Notes: generated by a model not told the origin, from the letters alone. Numbered from the stretch's first letter, positions 17,020 through 26,099 are shown. The stretch: DNA of 64,000 nt from Bacillus ndiopicus (GCF_000612805.1 NZ_HG964403.1:124001-188000); one strand, 5' to 3'. Program-made: numbers and translations.

Positions 17020-17162
17020 CTGAATCAAGATAAAGCCTTTGGTGGATGTCATAGATTTTAAAGATTGGTCTATATGGATTAATCATTGTCACAAAATGTG
17101 AAGGTGTCCACTAGCCAGCTCGAAAAAATCTAGACTTAAGTGAGTGGAGGCTTAATTGATAA
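17020..17162 (+). repeat. Dispersed intergenic repeat, copy D (module 2)
   Basis: It begins with CTGAATCAAGATAA (17020-17033). The conserved stem is GTCATAGATTTT (17048-17059) with AAAATCTAGAC (17125-17135). Compared with copy A, a C-G pair is replaced by T-A, a compensatory change. The element ends with GGAGGCTTAATTGATAA only 41 bases before the start of the amino-acid transporter gene. Confidence 0.8.
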
Positions 17163-17202
17163 GGAAGATGAAGGAACTTATTTAGTATAGGGGGAGAATG
17201 TT

Positions 17203-18000
17203 ATGAAACAAAAATTTTCAACATTATTAATAATTGCTGTGGCAATGCTTGTATTAGCAGCTTGTGGAACAAAAGAGGGGGCTAAGTCAGGTAGCGATAC
17301 AAGCTCTGACGGCGGCGATAACAAAGTGTATGTAGTAGGAACAGAAGCTACATTTGCACCATTTGAGTCAATTGATGCAAACGGAAATATTGTTGGTATT
17401 GACGTAGATGTGTTAAATGCAATTGCAGATGAAGTTGGCATTCAAGTAGAATGGAGAAACATTGGGTGGGACGCAGTTTTCTCAACGATTAATAATAAAG
17501 AAACAGATATTGGTGGATCTGGTATCACAATCACTGAAGACCGAAAAAAAACATTTGATTTTACAGAGCCATATTATGAATCAAAGCTATTAATCGTTGT
17601 ACCAAGTAACTCAAAAGTTAAATCACTAGACGAATTAAAAGATAAAAAAATTGCTGTACAAATTAATGCAACTGGACATGTTGCTGCTAAGAAGCTTCAA
17701 GGTGAAACGAGCACAAACATTTTAGCATTTGAAAGTCAGCCATTTGCGATTCAAGAAATGCTAAATGGCAATGCAGATGCAGTAATTGGTGACAATGCTG
17801 TTGTCTACGAATATATGAAGGCAAACCCAGATAAAAAATTAAAAGTTATCGAAGACGCTGCCTTTGAAAAAGAATATTATGGTTTCATGGTACGTAAAGG
17901 AAATACAGAATTACTAGATAAATTAAACGAAGGTTTACAAAAAATTAAAGATAATGGAAAGCTAAAAGAAATTACAAATTCAGAGTTTTGGAAAGAGTAG
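17203..18000 (+). CDS. Amino-acid ABC transporter solute-binding lipoprotein (ArtP/GlnH type)
   Basis: The 265-residue protein has a lipoprotein signal peptide with lipobox LAAC (Cys at about 21), a Ser/Asp-rich linker, and a family-3 solute-binding domain. Family motifs seen are GTEATFAPFESIDANGNIVGIDVDV, GSGITITEDRKKTFDFTEPYYES and DAVIGDNAVVYEYM. It would be anchored outside the membrane and hand a polar amino acid to the permease at 18083. Arginine, glutamine and cystine are all possible; the closest B. subtilis set is ArtPQR. GGGGGAG lies 7 bases before the ATG. A strong hairpin after the stop probably sets the excess of this subunit over the membrane parts. Confidence 0.88.
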   Translation: MKQKFSTLLIIAVAMLVLAACGTKEGAKSGSDTSSDGGDNKVYVVGTEATFAPFESIDANGNIVGIDVDVLNAIADEVGIQVEWRNIGWDAVFSTINNKETDIGGSGITITEDRKKTFDFTEPYYESKLLIVVPSNSKVKSLDELKDKKIAVQINATGHVAAKKLQGETSTNILAFESQPFAIQEMLNGNADAVIGDNAVVYEYMKANPDKKLKVIEDAAFEKEYYGFMVRKGNTELLDKLNEGLQKIKDNGKLKEITNSEFWKE

Positions 18001-18004
18001 TATG

Positions 18005-18043
18005 AGATTACATTCAGAGAACACGCTTCTCTGAATGTAATCT
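18005..18043 (+). terminator. Intra-operon hairpin after the lipoprotein gene
   Basis: A perfect 16-bp stem, AGATTACATTCAGAGA with its complement, 7-base loop, then TTTAATTAG. It is strong enough to terminate part of the transcripts between the lipoprotein and permease genes. Confidence 0.75.
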
Positions 18044-18082
18044 TTAATTAGATGTAATTTCTATTAGGAAGTAGGCTGGCAT

Positions 18083-18787
18083 ATGGATTTATTAAATTTA
18101 CAGTGGGAAGTTATCTGGAATTATCGGGACATGTTTATACGAGGTGTGGGTATAACACTTCTTTTAACTTTAGCAGGTTATTGCGGTGGTATTGTTTTAG
18201 GGTTAATGCTAGGGCTTGGGCAAGTATCAACAAAAAAATGGATCTATTGGCCATGCAAAATTTATGTAGATTTAGTACGTGGTACGCCTATGCTTGTGCA
18301 ACTTTTAATTATTCACTTAGCATTATTTCCAACGATTTTCGGGCATTCGCTAGGGTATTTGGCATCTGGTATTACAACCCTTGTTTTAAACTGTGCAGCA
18401 TACAACGCGGAAATTTTCCGTGCAGGTATTCAAAGTATTGCTAAAGGACAAATGGAGGCGGCACGTTCACTTGGGTTAACACATGGACAGGCGATGCGCA
18501 AAGTCATTTTACCGCAAGCATTAAGACGTATGATACCACCACTTGGGAATGAATTTATTGCATTATTAAAAGATTCTTCATTAGTAATGGTTATTGCTGC
18601 GCCAGATATTTTATACGCAAGTAAAGTAATTGCTGGTGCTACATTTAGACCATGGGAGCCGTATCTTTTCGCAGCTTTTTTATACTTAATACTGACGTAT
18701 ACGGCAACGAAGATTATCGCATTTATTGAGAAGCGTTATAGCAATAGCTACATCCCTCGTAAAGCGAAAGGGAGGTTAGCGCGATGA
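18083..18787 (+). CDS. Amino-acid ABC transporter permease (HisM/ArtQ type)
   Basis: The 234-residue integral membrane protein has five or six helices. It carries the binding-protein-dependent permease loop [29 protein letters not shown] (EAA motif, about residues 140-168) that docks onto the ATPase. It also has the family-typical [19 protein letters not shown] segment. With the lipoprotein at 17203 and the ATPase at 18784 it forms a polar-amino-acid importer. Its stop overlaps the ATPase start in an ATGA arrangement, showing translational coupling. The first codons [21 protein letters not shown] are usual for this family. Confidence 0.9.
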   Translation: MDLLNLQWEVIWNYRDMFIRGVGITLLLTLAGYCGGIVLGLMLGLGQVSTKKWIYWPCKIYVDLVRGTPMLVQLLIIHLALFPTIFGHSLGYLASGITTLVLNCAAYNAEIFRAGIQSIAKGQMEAARSLGLTHGQAMRKVILPQALRRMIPPLGNEFIALLKDSSLVMVIAAPDILYASKVIAGATFRPWEPYLFAAFLYLILTYTATKIIAFIEKRYSNSYIPRKAKGRLAR

Positions 18788-19506
18788 TTAAAATAGAAAA
18801 TTTGCATAAATCCTTTGGCGAACTTGAAGTATTAAAAGGTATCGATTATGAAATACATGAAAAACAAGTTGTTTGTGTAATTGGTCCATCTGGCTCAGGG
18901 AAAAGTACATTTTTGCGTTGTATTAACTTACTTGAAGATATAACAGATGGCGCAATCTACATTGAAAAGGTTAAAGTGAACGATCCAAAGACGAATATTA
19001 ATGAGATTCGTGCAGAAGTAGGGATGGTGTTCCAACAGTTTAACCTTTTCCCACATATGAATATTATTGAAAATGTCATAATGGCGCCAATGCAAATACG
19101 TAAAATGAGCCGTGCAAATGCAGAAGCGCTTGCACATGAATTATTGAAAAAAGTAGGCTTGGATAGTAAAGCATACAACTACCCAGAGCAGCTTTCAGGT
19201 GGACAACAGCAACGTGTAGCGATTGCGCGCGCACTTGCGATGAAGCCCAAAGCAATACTATTTGACGAGCCAACCTCAGCGCTTGACCCTGAAATGGTAA
19301 AAGAAGTGCTAGAAGTAATGAAGAACCTAGCATTAGAAGGAATGACGATGATTGTTGTCACACATGAAATGGGCTTTGCGCGTGAAGTAGGCGACCGTGT
19401 TGTCTTTATGGATGGCGGCTATATCGTCGAGGAAGGCACACCAGACGAGCTTTTTGGTAATCCAAGAAATGACCGTACAAAGGCGTTTTTAGGGAAAGTA
19501 TTATAA
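18784..19506 (+). CDS. Amino-acid ABC transporter ATP-binding protein (GlnQ/ArtM type)
   Basis: The 240-residue ABC ATPase is complete, with Walker [10 protein letters not shown] (about 33-41), Q-loop in [13 protein letters not shown], signature LSGGQQQR (about 137), Walker [14 protein letters not shown] and switch His in VVTHEMGFA. It powers uptake with the permease at 18083. The ATGA overlap with the permease marks one operon. A decayed fragment of a second copy of the 3' end of such a gene lies downstream (19756-19868), which points to a past duplication or gene loss here. Confidence 0.92.
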   Translation: MIKIENLHKSFGELEVLKGIDYEIHEKQVVCVIGPSGSGKSTFLRCINLLEDITDGAIYIEKVKVNDPKTNINEIRAEVGMVFQQFNLFPHMNIIENVIMAPMQIRKMSRANAEALAHELLKKVGLDSKAYNYPEQLSGGQQQRVAIARALAMKPKAILFDEPTSALDPEMVKEVLEVMKNLALEGMTMIVVTHEMGFAREVGDRVVFMDGGYIVEEGTPDELFGNPRNDRTKAFLGKVL

Positions 19507-19755
19507 AAATGAAATAGCTGAGAGAAAATACGGGTACTAGCCTATATTTCCTTTCGGCTATTTGTGCTTTTATAGCAAAAATAGAAAAACACTCGAATTA
19601 CAAATAATATAGAAGATTATTTGAATCAGGAGTTAATTGACATTCATTTTAATTTTCATCTTGATAGATTGTGTCGTAATTATTTGTTAGTCCCATTGAA
19701 TAAGCGGCTGCAAAGCTTGTATCGATTGACGCTAAAGTTCAAGCAGATGTGGTAA

Positions 19756-19868
19756 TTTCAGAGATTGTAAAGGAGGTGCTGGATGTAATTAATGGTTTTC
19801 GAGTAAAGTATATCTTATAGGCTTTTGATAATCCAAAAACGACCATACAAAAGTATTATAAAAGTAAA
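19756..19868 (+). pseudogene. Relic of the 3' end of an amino-acid ABC ATPase gene
   Basis: The bases around 19758-19795 read SEIVKEVLDVIN, matching [12 protein letters not shown] of the intact ATPase at 18784-19506. After an internal deletion, GATAATCCAAAAACGACC, ATACAAAAG and TATTATAAAAGT match the last 45 bases of that gene (GGTAATCCAAGAAATGACC, GTACAAAGG, GTATTATAAAAAT). The frame is broken. It keeps a strong terminator right after it (19866-19905), which was probably the terminator of the original operon. Confidence 0.6.
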
Positions 19869-19905
19869 ACCGCCCAGAAAAAGAGCATCCTTTTGGGCGG
19901 TTTTT
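19866..19905 (+). terminator. Intrinsic terminator
   Basis: AAAACCGCCCAGAAAA (from 19866) pairs with TTTTGGGCGGTTTTT (19891-19905). The stem is GC-rich in the middle and ends in five T. Confidence 0.85.
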
Positions 19906-19967
19906 CCGCGAAATGAATCTTATAAATAGAATGCATAAAAAAATTTTGCAAATATTAATAATTCTCA

Positions 19968-19996
19968 TTGAAAATGATAATCAATTGCATTATTAT
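19968..19996 (+). promoter_or_regulatory. Sigma-A promoter of the ferric-siderophore operon
   Basis: TTGAAA (19968-19973), a 17-base spacer and TATTAT (19991-19996) lie upstream of the lipoprotein gene. The spacer is almost entirely covered by a Fur box, which gives iron repression by blocking RNA polymerase. Confidence 0.75.
19970..19988 (+). promoter_or_regulatory. Fur box (iron repression)
   Basis: The 19 bases GAAAATGATAATCAATTGC match the classical consensus GATAATGATAATCATTATC at 15 positions. It overlaps the spacer of the promoter at 19968-19996. The genes downstream are iron uptake genes, so the assignment is well supported. Confidence 0.85.
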
Positions 19997-20007
19997 TTAA
20001 TAGTATT

Positions 20008-20026
20008 GAAAATCAATATCATTTAG
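20008..20026 (+). promoter_or_regulatory. Second, weaker Fur-box-like site
   Basis: GAAAATCAATATCATTTAG matches the 19-base consensus at about 12 positions. It lies at or just after the predicted transcription start, 19 bases after the first box ends. It could extend Fur occupancy. Confidence 0.45.
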
Positions 20027-20037
20027 GAGATGGATAA

Positions 20038-21006
20038 ATGAATAAGAAATTAGGTTTATTATTTTCAACTATAATTGCAGCATTGCTAGTTTTAGCGGCA
20101 TGTGGCAGTTCATCAAATAAAGAAGAGGAAAATTCTTCAGATAAGGAATCAACCGACGAGTCTACACGTGTAATCGAACATGTATTAGGTAAAACGGAAA
20201 TTAAAGGTAAGCCGCAAAAGATCGTTACATTATACCAAGGAGCAACAGATACAATTACACAATTTGGTGTGAAGCCTGTTGGTGTTGTTGAATCATGGGC
20301 AGAGCAGCCAATGTATGAATACATTAAAGCGGAGGTTGGAGATGCGAAGATAGTTGGTCAAGAAACGCAGCCAAACTTAGAGGAAATTGCAGCTTTACAG
20401 CCTGATTTAATTATTGCTACACAAGTACGTCACGAGGAAATTTATGAGCAGCTTTCTCAAATTGCTCCAACTATTGTGAATACAACTTTATATGATATTC
20501 GTGAAACAACAGATCTTATAGGAAAAGCTTTAGGTGAAGAAGACAAGGCTAAAGAGTTAATGACTGCTTGGGATGCACGAATTGCTGATTTCAAAGAGAA
20601 AATTGCAGCAAAAGGAAATTATCCGCTTAGCGTAGCAGTTACAAACTATCGTGAGGATCATGCTCGTATTTATGTGCAAGGGTTCGCTGGTTCGATTTTA
20701 ACAGAGCTGGGCTTTACTGAACCAAAAAATTTAGTTGGACAAAACCTTGAAATTGTAAAGCTTACAGATAAGGAGTCTATTTCAAATATGAATGCAGATG
20801 TTATTTTCCAATTCATGGAGGATAATGCTGCTGTAAAGAGTACACATGAGGAGTGGACGAAGCATCCTCTTTATGCAAATCTAGATGCAGTAAAAAATAA
20901 TCAAGTGTTTACTGTAAATGAAATCATTTGGAACTTTGCTGGCGGTTTAAAGGCAGCAAATTTGATGCTAGATGATTTATACGCACATTTTGGTCTTGAA
21001 CAATAA
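20038..21006 (+). CDS. Iron-siderophore/ferric-citrate binding lipoprotein (YfmC/FecB type)
   Basis: The 322-residue solute-binding protein has lipobox LAAC (Cys about 22), an acidic linker and a periplasmic-binding type III (BtuF/FhuD-like) domain. Family motifs are KPQKIVTLYQGATDTITQFGVKPVGV, LEEIAALQPDLIIATQ and HPLYANLDAVKNNQVF. It captures a ferric complex, most like the citrate type of B. subtilis YfmC, and delivers it to the permeases at 21174 and 22175. A Fur box and sigma-A promoter lie directly upstream. GGAGATGG precedes the ATG. Two hairpins follow before the first permease gene. Confidence 0.88.
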   Translation: MNKKLGLLFSTIIAALLVLAACGSSSNKEEENSSDKESTDESTRVIEHVLGKTEIKGKPQKIVTLYQGATDTITQFGVKPVGVVESWAEQPMYEYIKAEVGDAKIVGQETQPNLEEIAALQPDLIIATQVRHEEIYEQLSQIAPTIVNTTLYDIRETTDLIGKALGEEDKAKELMTAWDARIADFKEKIAAKGNYPLSVAVTNYREDHARIYVQGFAGSILTELGFTEPKNLVGQNLEIVKLTDKESISNMNADVIFQFMEDNAAVKSTHEEWTKHPLYANLDAVKNNQVFTVNEIIWNFAGGLKAANLMLDDLYAHFGLEQ

Positions 21007-21011
21007 GAGAG

Positions 21012-21050
21012 AGGGAGCCGTCTGAAAAGTAAATTTGAGACGGCTCCTTT
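21012..21050 (+). terminator. Intra-operon terminator after the iron lipoprotein gene
   Basis: GGAGCCGTCT (21014-21023) and AGACGGCTCC (21038-21047) form a perfect 10-bp GC-rich stem followed by TTT. The sequence after it, TTTGCGACGAGTAACCGCAGGA, resembles the loop of the hairpin insert in repeat copy C. Confidence 0.75.
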
Positions 21051-21108
21051 GCGACGAGTAACCGCAGGAACATGTGGTTTTTAGCAAATATTTAATGTAG
21101 AAGTAAGT

Positions 21109-21148
21109 GCTGTCTGAAAGGGTATTACATTTTCAAGCAGCACTATAT
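21109..21148 (+). terminator. Second intra-operon hairpin
   Basis: GTGCTGTCTGAAA and TTCAAGCAGCAC form an 11-12-bp stem with two mismatched bases, followed by TATATTTTC, 25 bases before the first permease start. It may be a weak terminator or an RNA end-stabiliser. Confidence 0.5.
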
Positions 21149-21173
21149 TTTCATTACTTGAAGAGGGTATGCT

Positions 21174-22178
21174 ATGTTACATTCCATACAATTTAAAACA
21201 GTTGGTTTGATATTTTTAGTTGGATTAGTAGGAGTTCTTTATTTTTGTAGCCTTGCTATGGGGCAAACTTCTATATCATTTCCGCTTGCATTGGAGGTTA
21301 TCACAAATTATGACCCAAACAATGAGGCGCATATAATTGTCGCAACAAGTAGGCTTGCTCGTGCAACAATTGCATTAACCGTAGGTATTGCACTAGCTAT
21401 TGCTGGTATTTTAATTCAATCCTTAACGCGCAATCCATTAGCGGCCCCTGACTTACTTGGTATTAATGCCGGAGCTATTTTCTTTATTGTGTTTGCACTA
21501 ACATGGCTAAATATGCAGTCACTTACACAATATATGTGGTTTGGCTTTTTAGGTGCAGCTGTAGCGGCAGTAGGGGTGTTTCTTTTAAGTAATATTGGGC
21601 GTGATGGCGTTACACCAATGAAGGTAATATTAGCTGGTACTGCACTTTCTGCATTTTTTATCTCTTTCACACAGGGGATGCTAGTTCTTGATGAACAATC
21701 CATTCAAACTGTATTATTTTGGCTAGCGGGTTCGATTGCAGGAAGAGACGTACAAATGTTATTTGATGTGCTACCATTACTCGTCATCGCGATTATTGTA
21801 AGCGGCTTTATGGGAAAGGCAATGAATATTTTTAGCTCTGGCGATGATGTCGCAAAAAGCCTTGGGCAAAATGTTGCGATTTTAAAGTTATTGATGGGTG
21901 GATTAATTATTGTACTTGCAGGCGGCTCAGTAGCGATTGTTGGATCAATTGGCTTCATTGGTTTAATCGTTCCGCATATTGCAAAGGGATTAGTCGGCAA
22001 TGATTATCGTTGGATGATTCCATATGGTGCATGTATTGGAGCTGCACTATTAATCGCTGCAGATATTTTAGCTCGATTTTTAATTAGCCCAATGGAGGTG
22101 CCTATTGGTGTAATGACTGCATTTATTGGTGGCCCATTCTTTATTTACTTAGCTAAAAAAGGGGTGTCGAGACAATGA
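21174..22178 (+). CDS. Iron-siderophore ABC permease (FecCD family, first subunit)
   Basis: The 334-residue membrane protein has nine or ten helices of the FecCD/BtuC fold. Family marks are the RLARATIALTVGIALAIAGILIQSLTRNPLAAPDLLGINAGA block, the coupling-helix region DDVAKSLGQNV and VGSIGFIGLIVPHIAKGLVGNDYRW near the end. It forms a heterodimer with the protein encoded at 22175 and takes ferric complexes from the lipoprotein. Its stop overlaps the start of the next gene (ATGA). The B. subtilis counterpart is YfmD. GAAGAGGG lies before the ATG. Confidence 0.9.
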   Translation: MLHSIQFKTVGLIFLVGLVGVLYFCSLAMGQTSISFPLALEVITNYDPNNEAHIIVATSRLARATIALTVGIALAIAGILIQSLTRNPLAAPDLLGINAGAIFFIVFALTWLNMQSLTQYMWFGFLGAAVAAVGVFLLSNIGRDGVTPMKVILAGTALSAFFISFTQGMLVLDEQSIQTVLFWLAGSIAGRDVQMLFDVLPLLVIAIIVSGFMGKAMNIFSSGDDVAKSLGQNVAILKLLMGGLIIVLAGGSVAIVGSIGFIGLIVPHIAKGLVGNDYRWMIPYGACIGAALLIAADILARFLISPMEVPIGVMTAFIGGPFFIYLAKKGVSRQ

Positions 22179-23209
22179 AATATTGGAATATGCGCTTGTT
22201 TCAAAGCAAGGCATCCTTTCAGCTTTCAAGAAAATGGCTAGTTACATTAATTACAGGTTTGTTGCTGCTGCTAGTTATTTTCATGCTAAGCCTTTCAGCA
22301 GGAAGCAATTATGTTTCCCCAATTGATGTGTTGCGGCAGTTATTTAATCAAACAGATGAATTTACATTCGTCATTGAAACATTGCGATTACCTCGTGTCC
22401 TACTAGCTATTTTAGTTGGAGCTGCTTTAGGTGTATCGGGGTTAATACTACAAAGTATTGTTCGCAACCCATTAGCTTCACCTGATATTATAGGGATTAC
22501 AAGTGGTGCTTCATTTGGTGCGGTACTGTTTATTACCTTGGCTACTGGTGTTATTAGTATGGCATTTCTTCCATTAGCCGCGATTTGTGGTGGTCTTCTA
22601 ACGGCAAGCCTCATTTATATGTTATCGTGGAATAAAGGTGTTACGCCTGTCCGACTTGTATTAATCGGAATTGGTATTTCAGCTATTTTAAAATCAGGTG
22701 TTACATTTTTATTAGTTTTCAGTGATACATATATTGCTTCTAAAGCTTATATTTGGTTAACGGGTAGCCTATATGCTGCAACATGGCAGGATGTGATGTC
22801 ACTTAGCTGTTGGTTGTTAATCCCATTGCCAACGATTCTCTGGCTTGGTCGTAGTATGAATGTGACGGAGCTGGGTGATGATGTAGCTATTAGTATGGGG
22901 ATACGCCTACAACGGCAGCGTTTTTTATTTCTAGCATGTGCGGTACTGCTGGCCGGTAGTGCAGCCGCGTTTGTTGGGGGAATAGAATTTGTGGGGCTAA
23001 TGGCTCCCCATATTGCACGTCGATTAGTAGGGCGCTCATTTATTGGTTTAGTACCGATTACAGCGATTATTGGTGCATTGCTTGTACTCGTCGCGGATTT
23101 AATTGCTAGAACAATGTTTTTACCACTCGATATTCCTGCTGGTGTCTTTACAGCGGCAATCGGTGCACCATTCTTCATCTTTTTACTATTCAGAACGCGC
23201 AATCGATAG
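22175..23209 (+). CDS. Iron-siderophore ABC permease (FecCD family, second subunit)
   Basis: The 344-residue protein is a paralogue of the preceding gene product. It has [45 protein letters not shown] in the N-terminal half, [15 protein letters not shown] as coupling helix, and [21 protein letters not shown] at the C-terminal half. A more basic N-terminus ([15 protein letters not shown]) precedes helix 1. It pairs with the 21174 product to form the membrane channel (compare B. subtilis YfmE). Its start overlaps the previous stop and its stop is 10 bases before the ATPase start. Confidence 0.9.
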   Translation: MKYWNMRLFQSKASFQLSRKWLVTLITGLLLLLVIFMLSLSAGSNYVSPIDVLRQLFNQTDEFTFVIETLRLPRVLLAILVGAALGVSGLILQSIVRNPLASPDIIGITSGASFGAVLFITLATGVISMAFLPLAAICGGLLTASLIYMLSWNKGVTPVRLVLIGIGISAILKSGVTFLLVFSDTYIASKAYIWLTGSLYAATWQDVMSLSCWLLIPLPTILWLGRSMNVTELGDDVAISMGIRLQRQRFLFLACAVLLAGSAAAFVGGIEFVGLMAPHIARRLVGRSFIGLVPITAIIGALLVLVADLIARTMFLPLDIPAGVFTAAIGAPFFIFLLFRTRNR

Positions 23210-23219
23210 GAGGTTTACA

Positions 23220-24014
23220 ATGCAAGGACTTCAAACGAAAGGTCTTACATTACAGTACGGCAATCAAACAATTATTGATTGCTTAGACTTTGATATTCCA
23301 CTTGGAAAAATTACAGTATTAGTTGGTGCAAATGGAAGTGGCAAGTCTACATTACTACGCTCATTAGCAAGGTTATTAAATCCAGCCTCGGGGGAAATTT
23401 TACTTGATGCACAAAAGCTGCATTCCATGTCAACAAAGCAAATTGCTAAACAGCTTGCCATTTTACCTCAAGGTCCAGTTGCGCCTGAAGGTATTACGGT
23501 GCAGCAGCTTGTGAAACAAGGACGCTATCCACATCAAAGCTGGTTTCAGCAATGGTCGAAGAAGGATGAAATGCTAGTAGAGCAAGCATTAGAGGCTACG
23601 CAACTATCTGCATTAAAGGATCGACCTGTTGACGCTTTGTCAGGTGGGCAAAGACAGCGTGCATGGATTGCAATGACTTTAGCGCAGGAAACACCAATCA
23701 TATTATTAGATGAGCCAACAACTTATTTAGATATGACACATCAAATTGAACTATTAGACTTTTTATTTGAACTAAATCGTCAATCTAAGCGAACGGTCGT
23801 GATGGTACTGCATGATTTAAATTTAGCGTGTCGTTATGCAGATCATTTAGTCGCGATTCATAATAAAAAAGTAGCAATCGAGGGTGCTCCTGAAGAGATT
23901 GTGACTTCACAAATGGTAGAGGAAATATTTCAGTTAAAGGCCATCATACAAAAGGACCCTTACTTCGGCACACCTTTATGTATTCCAAATGGAAAGGGCC
24001 GATATATTAAATGA
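23220..24014 (+). CDS. Iron-siderophore ABC transporter ATP-binding protein (FecE type)
   Basis: The 264-residue ATPase is complete: Walker [10 protein letters not shown] (about 36-44), Q-loop [10 protein letters not shown], signature [10 protein letters not shown], Walker [13 protein letters not shown] and switch His in [14 protein letters not shown]. The LDEPTTYLD and HDLN forms are typical of iron-chelate importers. The ATG at 23220 follows AGGAGG; the longer frame from 23103 lies inside the permease gene. Its last codons overlap the start of the FhuF-like gene by ATGA, so the reductase belongs to the operon. Confidence 0.92.
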   Translation: MQGLQTKGLTLQYGNQTIIDCLDFDIPLGKITVLVGANGSGKSTLLRSLARLLNPASGEILLDAQKLHSMSTKQIAKQLAILPQGPVAPEGITVQQLVKQGRYPHQSWFQQWSKKDEMLVEQALEATQLSALKDRPVDALSGGQRQRAWIAMTLAQETPIILLDEPTTYLDMTHQIELLDFLFELNRQSKRTVVMVLHDLNLACRYADHLVAIHNKKVAIEGAPEEIVTSQMVEEIFQLKAIIQKDPYFGTPLCIPNGKGRYIK

Positions 24015-24652
24015 ATTTAGAGGCTTATGGAGTTACCTTCGTTGAAAAAGCACAGGGCTTACCGATAAAGGAGCTAGAAAGTGGAGCTGTACTTGAGCAA
24101 ATTGTCACGCAATATGCGACCTATTTACAAACTGATTCAATGGCAATTTCAGCATCCCTTTTTATTAAACGTTACGCGGTACTAACTGCTGCTGCCTGTG
24201 TAAATTATTATGAGCTTCAGCGAGGCAAAGATAATTGGCTAGATGCTGCACATTTTGATACGACGACCTTTACATTACAAATTAGTGAGGGGGAGAAGTT
24301 ATCACAAATGAATTGCTGGAAAGACTATTTGCTAAAGGAGCACTTAGCGAATATTGTGGATGCTTTAGCTGCAGACTATAAAATTAATCGTCGTATACTG
24401 TGGGAAAATATTGCAGTGCGCATAAATGCTACACTTGAAAAAAATAGCTCCAGTTATGAGCAAGAGCAACTTGCAGAAATAGCCACGGAGCTTTCAGACC
24501 CAACACCACAATGGTATGGTAGCTTAAAAAATCCGTTGCAAGACTATATTCACGCACATACGGCTATTCGCAAAACATGCTGCCGCTATTATCAGCTTGA
24601 GAAAAAAGAAGAGGGCATGCCATATTGCTTAGTATGCCCATTGAAAAAATAG
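24011..24652 (+). CDS. FhuF-like siderophore-iron reductase
   Basis: The 213-residue cytosolic protein ends with Cys190, Cys191, Cys206 and Cys209 (TCCRYYQ ... YCLVCPLKK). This CC-x(n)-C-x2-C arrangement binds the 2Fe-2S cluster of FhuF-type ferric reductases, which release iron from imported siderophores. The N-terminal domain is weakly conserved, as usual. Overlap with the upstream ATPase gene (ATGA) places it as the last gene of the Fur-controlled uptake operon, so its product would act on the complex that the operon imports. A second protein with the same tail is encoded at 30923-31633. Confidence 0.85.
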   Translation: MNLEAYGVTFVEKAQGLPIKELESGAVLEQIVTQYATYLQTDSMAISASLFIKRYAVLTAAACVNYYELQRGKDNWLDAAHFDTTTFTLQISEGEKLSQMNCWKDYLLKEHLANIVDALAADYKINRRILWENIAVRINATLEKNSSSYEQEQLAEIATELSDPTPQWYGSLKNPLQDYIHAHTAIRKTCCRYYQLEKKEEGMPYCLVCPLKK

Positions 24653-24653
24653 T

Positions 24654-24692
24654 AAGGCGTCTCTTATGGCAATTGCAGAGAGATGCCTTTTA
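24654..24692 (+). terminator. Terminator of the iron-uptake operon
   Basis: AAGGCGTCTCT (24654-24664) pairs with AGAGATGCCTT (24679-24689) through an 11-bp stem with one G-U, then TTTATCATTT. It starts one base after the FhuF-like stop. Confidence 0.75.
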
Positions 24693-24775
24693 TCATTTAT
24701 TCAAAGAATACTACTCAATTGATGGTGAGTTAATTACTTTGATTTTAATCTGCCTTAGAGTTAGTCGAGACTTAA

Positions 24776-24916
24776 TTGATATACACAAGAAATGCAATAA
24801 AGGGTATCGCTTCAAATTCAAACCCAGTAAACAAGGCGAGTATTGTAGGCACAATAGAAGGGAAGAAAATAATTGAGGTGGCAGTTTCACAGTTACGAAG
24901 TGCTTCAAATATGTGA
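24776..24916 (+). pseudogene. Possible C-terminal relic of an unidentified gene
   Basis: In one frame, after a stop at 24773-24775, 46 codons read like a protein tail. They include IASNSNPVNKASIVGTIEG, KKIIEVAVSQLRSAS and a stop at 24914-24916. The amphipathic end with K-K-I-I-E-V-A-V-x-x-L is what the C-terminus of a creatininase-like or similar enzyme could look like, but I do not recognise it. There is no start codon with a ribosome binding site. The rest of 24693-25071 shows nothing else. Confidence 0.3.
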
Positions 24917-25071
24917 CTTTGTCATATCCATAATATCAATTTCCAATAATTCCATCACATTATTTTAGGTATGTTATTTCAAAATTCGCCAAAAATAGAA
25001 TAACTATATAATTTTTATTTAAGTGTTACCTATTGTTGAAAATTAAAAAACAACCGCATTGTTGAAAAACC

Positions 25072-25117
25072 AAAAGCCATTGGAATTTTACATCATGTAA
25101 AACTTCAACGGCTTTTT
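25072..25117. terminator. Bidirectional hairpin
   Basis: A 21-bp imperfect stem (AAAAGCCATTGGAATTTTAC from 25072; three non-Watson-Crick positions) with a 3-base loop sits 10 bases past the stop of the small minus-strand gene. A GGTTTTTC tract follows on that strand. Confidence 0.65.
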
Positions 25118-25127
25118 AGAAATGGTG

Positions 25128-25304
25128 CTACACCTGTGCGTCAAATAGTTGACCTTTATACGGGTGTTCAGCAGCAGGAGCAGGCATTTCTGCTAGCATT
25201 TCAACAACGCCTGCGCCAGCATTCAAAGTTTTATCTAAGATTGACATTTGCAATGTTTGCTGTAGCTGTGCGAGTTGATTGGACATAATTGAATTAATTT
25301 CCAT
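25128..25304 (-). CDS. YjfB-like putative motility protein, 58 residues
   Basis: This gene is short but well supported: AAAGGAGGGG lies 6-7 bases before the ATG and a terminator follows the stop. The peptide starts MEINSIMSNQLAQLQQTLQM, continues SILDKTLNAGAGVVEMLAEM, and ends HPYKGQLFDAQV. The layout of an amphipathic helix, then K-x-L-x-x-x-x-x-x-x-x-x-x-M-L, then a His-Pro-hydrophobic D-x-x-V tail is that of the YjfB family, annotated as putative motility protein. The biochemical role of the family is not known. It is monocistronic and divergent from the superoxide dismutase gene. Confidence 0.75.
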   Translation of the reverse strand: MEINSIMSNQLAQLQQTLQMSILDKTLNAGAGVVEMLAEMPAPAAEHPYKGQLFDAQV

Positions 25305-25405
25305 TGTGACCCCTCCTTTGGCTTTATATCGGATTGAATTTTCTATATTTTAATATGAATAAACAGCAAGCCAATTTGGCAACAATAACAGCAGGAGGGA
25401 TAACT

Positions 25406-25951
25406 ATGTATAAAATTATCATATTAAGTGCTGCTTTATTATTATCAGGCTGCTCGCTGTTTCAGAAGAAAGAGGAAGAATTGCCTGTGCATGCACCAAG
25501 CTCTGCTACAGCTGTTGCTGAAATGATTAACAGTAAAGGTGAAAGCGTGGGGCAAGTGAAATTAAAGGAAGTAACAGAAGGTGTAGAATTATATGCCGAA
25601 CTTAAAAATTTACCGCCTGGAACACATGGTATTCACATTCATGAAGTAGGGAAATGTGAGCCACCAACATTCGAGTCAGCAGGTGCACATTTTAACCCGG
25701 AGCATAAGAAGCATGGCATCGAAAATCCACAAGGACCACATGCAGGTGATTTGCCAAATTTAGAGGTGGGAGAGGATGGCACAGCGGAGCTAGCGTTTAC
25801 AACGAAGCTCGTAACGCTTTTGAAAGGTCATGAAAATTCGCTCTTCGATAAAGATGGCAGCTCGATTGTTATTCACGAAAATGCGGATGATTATAAAACT
25901 GATCCAGCTGGCAATTCAGGTGCTCGTATTGCTTGTGGTGTAATTCAATAG
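25406..25951 (+). CDS. sodC: Cu/Zn superoxide dismutase lipoprotein
   Basis: The 181-residue protein has a lipobox LLSGC (Cys16), then an extracytoplasmic Cu/Zn SOD domain. All metal ligands are in place: Cu His77, His79, His95 and His157, and Zn His95, His103, His112 and Asp115. The disulfide Cys84-Cys177 and the active-site Arg174 (GARIACGV) are also present. It should therefore be active, unlike the B. subtilis YojM protein, which is reported to lack copper activity as I recall. It dismutates superoxide at the cell surface. The ATG at 25406 follows AGGAGGGAT; the longer frame has no such site. The gene is monocistronic with a strong terminator. Confidence 0.92.
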   Translation: MYKIIILSAALLLSGCSLFQKKEEELPVHAPSSATAVAEMINSKGESVGQVKLKEVTEGVELYAELKNLPPGTHGIHIHEVGKCEPPTFESAGAHFNPEHKKHGIENPQGPHAGDLPNLEVGEDGTAELAFTTKLVTLLKGHENSLFDKDGSSIVIHENADDYKTDPAGNSGARIACGVIQ

Positions 25952-25962
25952 CTACAGAGCTT

Positions 25963-26008
25963 AGCTGTCGGGAAAGTAGTGCATTAATCTACTTTCCCGA
26001 CAGCTTTT
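25963..26008 (+). terminator. Terminator of sodC
   Basis: A perfect 17-bp inverted repeat (AGCTGTCGGGAAAGTAG at 25963-25979 with its complement at 25989-26005) is followed by TTTTCA. Confidence 0.9.
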
Positions 26009-26033
26009 CACTATGCATAATTCACGGACTAGT

Positions 26034-26062
26034 TTGACAACTTAAATGATGCTCTGTAAAAT
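26034..26062 (+). promoter_or_regulatory. Sigma-A promoter of the TAXI-TRAP operon
   Basis: TTGACA (26034-26039), a 17-base spacer and TAAAAT (26057-26062) lie about 30 bases before the start of the binding-protein gene. Confidence 0.75.
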
Positions 26063-26099
26063 GTATAGTGATTAACAAAAGAGGGGGGTTCTGTTAATA

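Noticed and set aside
24625..24876. 83-codon plus-strand ORF overlapping the end of the FhuF-like gene
   Set aside because: It runs through the operon terminator and has no binding site; a different frame in the same place looks more like a gene relic.
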